The notes under the pieces were generated by a model. It had not been told where the DNA came from. It searched no databases and saw only the letters and a list, made by a program, of their open reading frames with translations. The position numbers were made by a program, and so were the translations under genes. From the NCBI RefSeq assembly GCF_002443255.2, contig NW_019211457.1, positions 29,970,610 to 30,034,609 of the forward strand: a DNA stretch of 64,000 bases. The letters are read 5' to 3'. This DNA comes from Varroa destructor. Taxonomy: Eukaryota; Arthropoda; Arachnida; Mesostigmata; Varroidae. The stretch's first letter is position 1, and each line of letters opens with the position of its first letter. Below are positions 48,701-60,865 of this stretch, piece by piece.

Positions 48701-51700
48701 CTTTACCCACACTATATAGAGTCGTCGTATTCTACATATTACCCTCAACTTGTGATGATTGCGAGGCGGTGGAAAACAGTATTACTGAACTTGGTTTCAG
48801 GTTATGTGGGATACTGCGGCTTAGGCTGTTTCTCTGCGCGTAGGGTGCAATGAGGACATACGACTCATATGTACAATTGTTGTCTTGGTTTTCCAAAAAC
48901 AGCTGGAGGCCATACTACGTGTACTTTAAGTCTACTTCGGTGTGCTTCTCTCTGGGTTTTTTACAAGAATGAAATCCTTTTTTCGCAGTTCCCTGTTCTC
49001 TGCTAGTCGCCAAAGAAGCTTTCCGATTTCTTCCATTCGACCGCCGCGTAATGCGTAGCCAAGCCAGTAGTCGATGATGGCCTCTGCTTAGGGCGGCGTA
49101 GCCTCCTCTTGTGCAAACCTGACTCTGCACTAAGAGGCCCATTCCGCTAAGCTTCGGCCTGACACAGCCTCCTTAACACCCTGCTTTCTATCGGCGCCGC
49201 CTTCGGTGTTGCCCTAACCCCAAGCCAGATCGGGCTAGGATTAGATCAGTCAGATCAGAGTGGTAGTGGTAGCTGTATTGGTGGTACCCGGCAGAGCTAG
49301 ACTCTGCGAACATAGCGAAGATCGAGGGAATCCTTTGGATACATTATAACACCCAAATGCTGCCCTGGCACTCGTAACGGTGGCATAACATGCTGAGTAC
49401 TTTTGCCGCGTACGATTCTGACGGTGGCAAGCCATGGCTACGGCGCGTACACGTGCCTACCTCGTTGGTTCTGCTGCCAGGCGCCCGACGAAACTCTAGT
49501 TGTACCCGTGATCCGTAGAGAGACCCTCGAACAATGGTGCTTAACTCATGCAGACTTTCAGTTGAGTCTCGGACTGTAGTTATCGCACAGCGGTGAGAGG
49601 TAGTGAAGGGGCGCTGAAAGGATACAAACCAAGAGAAGTTCCTCCCCACTCCTTTTAATCTGACGTGAGAGCTCGAGCCCACGTCGGGTGATGATGATTC
49701 GATGAAACCATCTGGTCGTCTCGCTTCGCCTGATTCAACTGGGGTCGAGATGACCATATTTTCACTCGAAATCGGGACAACGAAGTCCGTTCTTAGCATT
49801 CTTTTTGCGGTCGTCACTGCTTCTGCAATCGTCATTTATTTCGAATATGGGTAGGCGACGTTGCTTAGTACTTAGGAACGCCAAAGTGCTTGCTGAGCAC
49901 GGAAATAACGCTTCCGATCATGGTCATCTCCAAATGTGGGATTTGGCCCAGCAGCAAAGGGTCTCATTTAAGATGATGCCGGAATAGGCGGAGTTGGAAT
50001 ATTTCTCGCTGCTTTGCCTGCGGAACGAAAGCAAAGTTGATTGTAATTCTTATTTTAGAGAAAAGTAAGTGGTTTTTTTTAGGCTGCATTGTATAATTTG
50101 CTGGTAAAGTAGCGGTTGTGAGTGGAAAAGAGATATCAGTATTTGAATAGAAAGCGGAAACTAGACGAAAAACTGTCAACGTCTACTTACTGTCAGAACT
50201 TGCTGGTCAATGTAGTACAAGGTTAATTACTTGCGTGTATGCTTTCCAAGTATACTTCATATTTCTCTGTCTTTATAATGAAACGTGGTTGGCACTTTAC
50301 TTATTAATAAAAGAGTCACCCATGTACGTAGCGGTGTCCACATAAAGTGACGCCTTTCAAAGAGGCTAACCCTGTGTATATTTCGATTGACGAGTATATT
50401 TCCTTGAAAACAAACTACTACGCATGAATCAAAAATGGCTGATTGTATTCATGAGTCACGCAGAATTCACTGTGTCAAAAGACACGCGACAGGAAGGCAA
50501 TAATAGGCAACAGTGAATCCAATCGCAAACAAACCAGATCAGACAGGAAGGTCATGTATTGATTGTTTAGTATGGACAATAACGAGTAACGATGTAATAG
50601 TAATTCCTTTGAATGACATATATTTTAATTTTTTTTGCAACAATAAACGCTACAAAAAATTTCGTTCGTTGCCTTATGCCTTAGCTGCCTTATGCCACAT
50701 AAAAGTAAACAAAATCACAAGATGTTTTCCACAAGATGAATTGTTCGATTGCGTGTTGTACTGCACAAACTATTTTGCATATGAAAAAAACGTTCTTTTT
50801 ACGCGTATGCGCCTTACACATGCTATATAGTAAAACTTTTGTATTCTTTACCTTAATAAGAGTCTTAAAAATTATCTTTATCTATTACGATCTGTGGTCG
50901 TCGACCTTATACCAATAACGAAAGTGTGTCAGTGGTATTACACTTCAGTCAGGTGCGACAATCTCTTGAAGTTCGAATAGCTTACCGTCGGGCCGAGGTG
51001 GTTGAATCAGTGCTTCGTTGGAAAAATCCTAGCAGATCGTTCCTGCCGACAAACAAACAATTAGGCTCATTCACGAACCTGAACATGCCAATAGCGAATC
51101 GAGGTCCTGTAAATCACACTTGAACACGTTATACTTTCACTTTTACCTAGGCATTTACGTCCTGCATGTACTACAGCAACCGCCTGCAGTTCAAATGTAC
51201 GGTTATTTTCTACGACGTTTTCCTATACCCTCTTCGTTTCCTCGTAGCTCCTACTAAGCAAGCAGCTGTGAAAAACAAAAAGACGGTGTAGGGATGATAG
51301 CCTGCTGTCAGTGGACTCAAAAAGTGTGAATTTTAAGTTTACGGTAAAAGGTCCAGTAATGTAGCAACGCAATTAGAATTCGTTGCATTTAAAAAAATTT
51401 AAAAAAAAAGTTAATTTTACCGAGAAGCGCGGATCCGACTAAATGTATTTCATGACAACGAATAGCTTCAGGCTCGCAATTTCCAAGCTTGCGCCAGTCT
51501 CGGTCTCTGCCATCTTACTACCTCCTCTCTAACCTGGAAACCCACTGGGAACAAAGACTTCTCAGCAGCCAATCCATCGCTACGTATAGTCTCTATGACG
51601 ACGGGCCTTATGTCTTGCTAGCGTCTGTAGATTCCGGCTATAGACAGGCTAGGACGCGCTGCTGGTGCTAATAGCGACGGTATTGTTGTTAAGTGTGTGT

Positions 51701-53164
51701 TTCTCATTAAACAGATCTTCAACGCTCAACGCTATTTGGAGGGAACATGAACGCTGGACCCGGACATCCGCTCGCGAACCCGTCGCCGACTGGACAATAT
51801 ACAACCCAGCCGCCCCTATAGTCATCCGCTGCCGGGCAAAACGCTCTGCAAAACGAGAAGGAACTGTGTAGAAAGAGAACGTCAAGGGGGAGGTGAAGAA
51901 GAATATTTTTATGCAGCCCACGAGCTGATCGCAGGACGTCGACGCCGCCGTCGACAAATTGAGCCGACTGCCTACGAGGAGAGGGGTCTTGAGGCAGCAT
52001 CAAATATGAAGAGCAACGAACTAATCTCATTTTGGGGCAAGATTGCGCACAAACGTTTTCAAACTAGCTGCCATGATAGCTGCTCTGGCCGAGGGAGGTT
52101 ACGAAGGCCTGAGTCCACTCTAAAAACAGCGCTTACTTTTCTAAACTATCCGACTTGGGCCAGGCCAGACCGGGTTGAGTCTCCTCTATTCTACCATAAA
52201 TAACCAGATAGATGACAGAGGCCGTATGCAGCCTCAAAACTGCCACACAGACTAGTGTCTTGCTCTATACAAGGAACCTTTGAGCCATTTAGTCAGTATC
52301 CATCTTCTTGTGCTGGCTATTGTTTTATCATGGCGCATTCCGCTGACTGGGCCGAGGAAGAGACGCCAAGTCCAAACTAAGTCACAATATTATCTTTATG
52401 AAGTTGATTTTTCTGTTCTTTGCCGTTCCGAATTATTAAAAAGCAGATGGCTGGATATAAAAAAAAAAGAGATGGGAAAAAGGCTTGTGTACATATGCAG
52501 ATTTATTCTTAGAGTATCGTGGTTAAAAGCAACTATCTTTTACCGTCCTCCATGTGCTAATCATGTCCTATTGAGCGCTAAAACGAGGGAAGTGTACTGT
52601 TGCCATGCGGGAATATGGTTTAAACACGTTTGCCTTAATAATTACTATGTTAAAACATGAGGTTATTTACTTTCAGTAAATGTAATATAGACACGGTAGT
52701 AAAAAATATGCGGCTCCGCTACGTTATGTTTTCTATACGGATTTATGTCTTTATGCAAGCTGCCTGCGTGTTTTCAGCCTCTTCTTCGAGTTACCTATAT
52801 CTACAGTGCGAAATGGGACTAAGCGTACGCTTCTCTAAACGTTTGATTGTTCAAGGGCGGTGCACTCGGCTGTGGATGCAGCGCCAGCTACGGAAACTCC
52901 TTGACCCTTCGACCTCAGTCGTTGGGTTAGCTCGTTTGCTTTCGTCATGGCGACACATGTTGACCCAAGTGATACAATTATGATGACATATGATCTCTGC
53001 CCTCTTCCTTTGCTCCTCCGAGCCCCTGGATTTGGCACTCACTTCGGCTCAATAGTACCCCACCCATACCCCACATTGGCCGGCGTTCCTCCTACTCCGC
53101 ACATGGCACTGTACGATCGCTATTGCCTCTAGATGCTGCTTAGTACCTCAGGCATCTTTCCCCT
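45763..53164. other. Non-coding stretch, no gene recognised
   Basis: GC-richer patches at about 46060-46500, 47100-48260, 48900-49850 and 51480-52160 alternate with AT-rich DNA (about 46560-47050 and 50000-50900). A short CT array lies near 46049-46060. An 8-bp inverted repeat (CCTCATAC/GTATGAGG) spans 48182-48208. The longest frame, 49344-49835 on the minus strand (163 codons, ATG start), has no recognisable domain; it is mentioned in the findings as a weak candidate. Confidence 0.55.
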
Positions 53165-53176
53165 CCCCCCCCCCCC
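53165..53176. repeat. Mononucleotide run C12
   Basis: Twelve consecutive C bases sit in a pyrimidine-rich patch. The run is error-prone in sequencing, so frames crossing it (for example 53133-53360) should not be trusted. Confidence 0.95.
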
Positions 53177-56100
53177 TCAGCCCCAACCGGCCTATCCTAT
53201 TTCCTCACAATCTTCGACTTCTCGTCCATTTTCCCAACAGACTTACAACGTTCTCCTTCGAAGCTCCTCCTTAAACAGACATGATGGGGCATCGCTGCCT
53301 CATGATGCTGCTGTTATTGTACCCCAGTATAACACTTCGTCGGCGGCCTCATCGCCATGACGGCCAGCATGGGCTTGCGCTATTGGCAAGACCAGACAGT
53401 AACGCCAGCATCAGGCCCAGAGGCTGGTTGCAGGGTGTAATGTATTGTATATTCTTTCGATATATCAATTGGACGCATTGCTAGGCGAGACACGTCGTCT
53501 GAGTGGGGGCGGCGGCTGTATGGTAACGGGACAAGAAACTCACGGGTGGAGATGGGCGACAGAGGTAGAGAGAAATTGAGAATGAGAGGCAAACGCACAA
53601 GAGAAAAAGAGAGAGCACGCAAAGGTCTAGGAAAGGCAAGGCAGTCCTGGAAGGAAAAAGGAGATGCTGCCGGCTGTGGGCTCCTCGGCCCTGTTCTACT
53701 CTGCCTGCTTGTTCTGCTACTATCGAAGCTGGCGCTGCTGGTTACTTGGCTGAAGCTCTTTCGGCCGCTGTGAAAGTCGGCTCGGGAGACTCCCCACAGA
53801 GACTAACAGCACGAATGGTAGGTACACTGCTGTAAGAGGAGTAGTAGTTGTAATAGACGCTATGGGAGTCGCCTAGTGGAAGGTGGCAGAGGCTGACCGC
53901 CTCGCTGGTAGAGGAACCTGCACACACGAACCCACACATACACAAAAGACTGCGGCGGAAAATGGAAAAAGAAAAACGCACAGTTGGTTGGTTTGGTTAG
54001 TTAGTGTACTGGCGCCCAGCAGATACCAGCGACACCGATGGAGTGTCCACGCAGTTGGTCTCAAAGGAGCCAGCCACTGCGGTTTGCGCTACACAAAAAC
54101 GGGACGCAGAAAAAAGATATCAATTAGAGGCAAAAAGCATAACAAGAAAGAGAGAATATACCGAATCATTTTTCTTCTATTCTACAAAGGTACGGGTGTA
54201 TCAACTGAACTGCAAGAGGCAAGCCGGGTCGCCACTCAGTGTCTAGAAAAATACCTATTTACAGGGAGGCACAATAAAGGATTTTTCCTTCTTGATTCGA
54301 AAAGCGAGAATAATTTTCAGCGCTAGAGACAATGACGCTGTTCACTACATTTTTGTCAGCTTTTATCATTGAATAGCTTGTCCAGCAGGCGAGTACGGAT
54401 GCTCCGAAACGCGCTGATAACTAAGAAATGTATGTAATCATACCTCAAGCATTTATATTATGTTATCCATTATGCGGACAAGTCTGGCGAAGTACTTTGA
54501 ACGAAATTTCATCGCATGAGTAGAGCTCACATCGTCCTGCCGGCCTAGACGATAAGCGGTTGCTGTTATAACACAAGTGGACTATTGAGAAGCACAATTC
54601 GCGCATCACGTTTTCGATCAATTGGGATACTCCGTAATGCGTTTCCAGCTCAGCTGCCTTTTGCTAGAATGCGCAAATGCTCCTGTGTTCCACGTTTTAA
54701 AGGCGGACGCCTGCCTCTTCTCAGTTATCCTTTAAGCGTCTTTTCCTGTAGCCTGTAGCAATGTACGTCGTTTTCGTCGTGTCGTTTACATTTCGCGATT
54801 CAATTTCGTTGTCTTTTTAGTAATCTCTTCACTTCAACGGCAGATGCACAAGTTCCCACGTTAGTACGCGCCTGGTTCCGGCTGCCATTATTGGTAGAAG
54901 TTGGAGCCAGCGGTTAGAGCAGATGTAATAGTCGCCCGCGCAAGTGATTCCGGAATGGCACTAAGCAAGCGGGGAATCAATTTCGGTTATGTCTTGAACA
55001 TTCGTTTTCTCCTTTTACCTACCGATCGGTCTTCAATCTCATCTACGTTTCGTGGTTTCGATGACGTTGAAAGAAAGGAGTAGCTGAGCGGCACCTCTCA
55101 ATAACGGCTTCCCAACAATAGCTTTGGTGAGGTAAAAAGTACTGAGAACGCCCAACGTGGTGCTGGCAGACACCATCGGATTTAAATAGATAGGTCTATT
55201 TTCGGTATGACAATTTATAGAAGAGAAGCAGGCGCGAAACGCGATGTTTAACATATAAAACCAATCGCATCTGTGTACGATAATCATTCAACTGCGGAAT
55301 TTTCTTATAGCATCGCCTAATATTGGGAAAACACTTCGTGAAGGCAGTAACAAACTAGGGTATTGCACCTATTGTTTTCTCTGATTTTACGTCTAGCATT
55401 CTCAGCAGCTGTTTTTCGTTCCAGCGTAATCAACACGCGTCATTCTAGTCATCCATCAGCTTCCATTGCACGGAAATAGAAAACAGAATTACAAAAAAAG
55501 ATATTTGTTCCCAAATCGCGGCCGAATTTATCCTCATATAGCATAACATATCGGCAGGCAGTCGGCTACCCCTACCCTTATTATTCAGTAAGAACAGGCT
55601 ACATATAAGCGACAACATGGTACACCCAGTTTTTCCTGCTCGCCTGCCACGTCTTCTTGGATGTTCGCTGCTGCGTCAATGGAGTAATTAGGACGAACAA
55701 CGCCGTGCAACAAAGTCGAGTGCAACGAAAGGCGGCGTTCCCTTGGCATTCCTCGGCCAAAGGCCCCTGGAGTTCTCTCAGCCCATTCCACCCCACCTCG
55801 GTTTTCGCTCATTCAAATGTTATAGTCAACTAAATATTATTTGCAGTGTATATACCATACGCGATAGGAGCAATTAGAGTTCGGGGCAATCTACAGTTGT
55901 AGTTATACAGTAGGGATAGCGAATATAATAAGCAGCAGCAAACGGAAATAGGAAATAAACATGACGGACTTTAGCCTCGCAACTGAATTGGACTAATACT
56001 GGGCCTGATTATATTACAGTTAAACGTGCCAAATTAGATAAGTAATAGGAGCTAGAATGGATTTTAAGTAAAATTGATGAGAAAAAATAAGGGAATGAAT

Positions 56101-59100
56101 AAAAATATGGTTATAGAGCTTATTGCTTTCCGGGTATATTCTAAGACCTGCGTGATAGATATCCCGAAGGAAATGCAGTTTCACAGTGGATGAAAAAGGA
56201 TAGATGACGTCCATTAAGTCATTACGACTACGTTATGACGTTTTAGACTTTTTTGCTTTTATCTAGTTCCCCTATGAATTAATAGAATCTGCATAATTGG
56301 TCAAATATTACGACTTGACCAATCATTCTTGCCGCTATGTGAATCCTAAGCTGCTATTATCGACTTTGCTTTTTTCAAAGGAATCAAATTCTAAATTGTT
56401 TTAAGCCAGTATCCGTCCGATTTCTCCAAATTAGTTTGTGTTTACACAAATCAATGAAAACATTTCATTTCTGTATCCAGCACACATGGTAGCATTCACG
56501 AGGCGATACGTAGCTTAAGACAAAGCCATTGTGGCCCTATGCATGGTAAACTCATACTTACGACCGTATTGTTGTTTATATAATTTGGCTGCAAAATGTG
56601 CTTGATCAACTTTAAAATCTAGCCTAAGTCTAGCTAACATGTGATCAGAAATAGATAAGGATAGAGTCGTCGCATACTCTGTCCATTGTAATCCTGCCCA
56701 TCATTCATAATTCATATTGCTATAGCTTAGTCTTCTCTCGCTGTATCTGCTTTTTTCAGCTCTGTATCGTTACTATCTATCGTTGGAATGCTCTCTTCGG
56801 CGCGGACAGCTTAGTCCGATTCACGAAGAGGTCGAGGTGGGGTGGTTTATGATGGTAACCGGGTGCTCGCATTTTGGATGATGGCTCACTAAGGAAACAC
56901 CCCCCCAGGCCACTTTCTACTAACGGAAACTAGATTTGCTATTCTCTATGTGGTTCAGATGAGTATACGCAGATTGCCCAAGCTATATGAGTATAACTAC
57001 CTTTCTGGCTTCCTTCTGATTCCCGTCACCCCAACCCCGCGATTTTCGAATGTCTGTATGTGCGATGCATGTGGCTGCATCAGTTATAAGCTTAGCGGCT
57101 TGAAGGGTCAGCTTGTGCTACCGTAGAGATGCGGCAATGCGGACGGATGATGGAAACAACAGCAGAAAAATCCTTCTCGTTTTAGTTCCGCAACGTTAGC
57201 TGGCAATTGTGCTATTAATACTTCCCAAAGTGTTTTTGCTGGTCAGCTCGAAATAAGAATGTGCTAATGGGGTGCTTTTTCGCTGTACATGACCGTCCGT
57301 CCAGTACTTGCAAATGAATCCATGAATTTCCATGTCCAAGTTCATTGTTTAGGTTTGTGATTGACCCTATAGTTAATGGTAGGTGTTTAAAAATTGATGT
57401 AATGGGTTATGAATAAGCGTATCCAAGTAAAAATTAGATGTAGAATGTACCTAATAAACCTGGTCGTGCTTGGATATTTTCAATGACACGGACGGGCCCG
57501 TTAGGTGACGCCACCTTCCAAATGAAGAGTATGAAATCGCAAATGATAATATGGCAAAGGACAAACATATGGACAAAAGAGTAGCTTTGCGGGCTTCAAA
57601 ATTTTTCCGTCACGTCTAGCGCTTACGAACAGCGTGTTGAAAGCTAACACCAATTTATTTTCCTTTGTTGAAAAATGGCTACATTGAAGATCACCTAAGG
57701 GACGATAGATTCTGTAAACTAAAATGGTAATATATATCTATGGAGTTCAAGTTTAGTTTGAATAAAATTGACAGAGAGGCTCCCAGCACAAGTAGCGCTC
57801 TCATCTGAACCGGGTATTCCCTAACGTTCCCTACTAGTAGACACTGGACGATTCCTTCGGCATTAGTTGAAGCAGTTTTTAGTAGGTTTCACTACCAGCA
57901 AAGAAATATTCTATCCTCGAAGGTTTTCCATTCTGGCAGTACGAGGAACAGAACTCAGTCCACCAGGCTGGTGAGCTACCACGTGGCCGCTACACCACTT
58001 CTAAAAGCAATTTCTCCATTGTCATATTCGGTGGTCGTCATTCTATCGATATTATGTAATCATATCTCATTGCTGAATGGGGAACTGGGTCAACGAAACA
58101 TTGATGCTCGAATTTTCATTATTAAGGAGCGTTTCTACCGTTATTAGGATAGAATGACAAATAACAGTGGCCAAATATCATTGGAGCGTCGGGCAAAACA
58201 TGTGATAAGGCTTTAAAGTATTCACTACGTCATACCGAGGTGCTTCCATAACAGAAAGGACGGCGACCAGTGGCGTTGGGGAGCCATTTACTTACCAGCA
58301 AATCCATCGATCATGGCCACCCTATTCCCCTTCGACTGCGTTCTCATTGTGTTGTAGTCCGTAGCCAAACAACAGCCGTGCATGTAGGGCAAGGGTAGAC
58401 TGGTCTTTGGCGGCTTGTGAGAGGTGCACAAGCCGAATTTACAATGGAAATTTGTGCCAATACACACCTCTATGTAAGCATTCGCTAAAACAGCCGTGGC
58501 AAAGACTTCTCCGCCCGTCGTAGCGACGTTCAGGAACGCTTTCTGCTCCTATGACGCTCGCCTACCGATTCAAAGCGTGAGAACTCCCTCGTGTCGTTCG
58601 CTTCCCCCTCGTTTCTCGCGATTCTTGGCTACGTCCCTTGCCTTGCCAATACACGAAGTCTGACGACGTGCAGATGCCCGACAGATTATAGAGTGCTTCG
58701 ACGAACAAGTGGAAAAATCGAAAACTAGAGAGAGTTAGTAAGTTCGCACATGGCGCGAAATTTATGCTCTGTTCCTCGACTGCTGCGGATGGTCCACGAG
58801 AATCAAGTGGCCGAAGCAGCTAGCGGAATCGAGCGCAACCGGTCAGTGCTATTGACGTTATGAGGCCGAGCACAATTTACACAATTCGAGTAACTTCTTT
58901 TTTTCTTGTTTCAGTAACTTCTTGCACAGTTTAAAAAAATGCGCAAGTCTTGGACTTTTTCCACCTTTTGTTGCCGAACGCACGCTTGTCGTTTACACAT
59001 CTGCGCCCATATGCGTGCCGTTACGTACATGGGAAATAAGAATGAGCTACAGTTCTTCAGCAGCTCCACAAGGAAGTAATCGATGTTAACAATCCAATCT

Positions 59101-60834
59101 GCGCTGTAATGGTACTGGGTGTCGCTTGTAATATAAAGTGAAAATAAGGAAAATTAGCATTAAGTATTTCGGGGCATCGACTCTACTTTTCTAACACAGT
59201 CACGATCCGTGCGGTACGCATGACGGCACTGGAAGCTGGTTTCAGCTGTTTTCTTTTTTTACACACCAGATCGATTTCAATGAAGCAAGTTATACTCAAC
59301 AGGGTCTGTGCGATGCAGAAGAACGAAAAATTCACAGGTCATTACTAAAAACTGTCAGAAATTTATTATAGCAAAACAGCTGGGAGGCAAATTTGTATTC
59401 AGTTTTAAGCTTTGTAGTAACCCACCGCTGGGCCTGCTAGATCAACCTCAGCGGCTCTTAGGATAGGTAGCACTGTAAACCTGCCTCATGAAAAATTTTT
59501 CGCAAACATTTTATCGGGTGGATAATCTAAAATTCTTTCAACAAGATCTTCAAAAGGCGAGCGTAATTGACGAATTGCATCTATTTAGTTTCGGATTTAA
59601 TTATCGATTTGTTAGAGTTGTCTAACCTAGATTTCGAAGTGGATAAATGAAAGTTTCTATGTAGATAAGTTGGCTTTTATCTGTCACGTTAAACTGCTGG
59701 ACTAAACCCTTGCCTTCTACTTTCTAACGAAAAGCAACGTGGCGAAGCAACACTGCAGCGCTCACCCTCAACAGATAGTGCATTTTGCTATGCAAAGCCT
59801 GTTAACCGCAGAGTTTACTTTCAGGGTGGGCCGGCCAGCTATCCGCTTAAAGTTTGCTTGTAAAAATTATCCATCCAAACTGGTTTTCTCTTTGCCTCCG
59901 CTGCTTTACTATAAGCTCAAACCGGGAACCGTCATCTCGTTTCCACCAGAACGTTAACTCTGCTACCCTTAGAATTGCTATTTTCCTTGAGTTCCCGCTT
60001 ACAGCAAGGGGCTTCCACTCGTTTCGCCTTCCCTTTTCCGAAGCTCCACGTCGGCCAGAGATCCTAGCCCTATAAAGGGGACGGGCCAGATTTTCATATC
60101 TCGCACATAAAATTTATTCTAAAACAAGTCCTCGAACAGCTGAACCGGATTCCAGCTGTGGAAGCGACTAATATTTACGTTCGATGTCGGTTGTAGCCAT
60201 GACTTCCTGCAGTGGTCATGACGTTTGAGACGTCTTGGCACAGTATACCTCGAAACCGGCATTTACCGAGCTTTAGCTAAGAAACTCCGAAACGCTTGAG
60301 AAGACTGGTGGGAAAATTACTATCAGCATAGAAACATAACAGTATTAAATATGCCCGGCAGCTAGTAAAACACTGCAATGGATAACGGTCATGTGATTTT
60401 CACTATGGCCTTTAGGTTTTGGCCTTTCGGACGGCTTTGTAAGTTCGCAGTGTTCCGCTGGAAAATCTCACGCTGTACAGGATGCTATGTAATTGTTATA
60501 GCCACGACGTCGCAACGATAAACCACTTGTCTAGAAGACGCTGGAGAAACAATACAATTGAACCTTAATTCAGCCATCTTATCATCAAGTGCATAAGGCT
60601 TAACTGAGTCTCGTTGAAGAGATGATGACATTACAGCCGTACTTCACGTGCTTTTTACTTTCGCCAAATATGAATACCTCGCCGTTTAGAGTAACCAGTA
60701 GATGCGTAGCGTTCACAAGTTAGAGTTTTCGATATATTTAGTAGATATGCTTAGGCACACAGTAATACAACTTGAATTTAAATACACCAGAATACAAAAC
60801 ATGAATACAGAATACAAAAAAATATATATATATC
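53177..60834. other. Non-coding stretch, no gene recognised
   Basis: Purine-rich on the plus strand at about 53540-53670, mixed to about 55800, then AT-rich with GC-richer patches near 56800-57150 and 58200-58860. From about 56,220 to 59,700 there is not even a 60-codon open frame, so coding exons there would have to be short. Nothing nameable was seen. Confidence 0.55.
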
Positions 60835-60865
60835 TTTTGCAAAAAAAAATTTTTTTTTTGCAAAA
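60835..60865. repeat. A9T10 tract inside a palindrome
   Basis: The layout is TTTTGC, then A9, then T10, then GCAAAA, giving a 31-bp near-perfect palindrome. A rigid A-tract followed by a T-tract tends to exclude nucleosomes and can extrude as a cruciform. A TA-rich run lies just upstream (about 60822-60833). It may also simply be slippage-generated low complexity. Confidence 0.9.

Noticed and set aside
53546..53773. Arg/Lys/Glu-rich frame followed by a Leu-rich stretch, resembling a small basic membrane protein
   Set aside because: The basic, acidic part comes from purine-rich low-complexity DNA. No start context or homology supports it.
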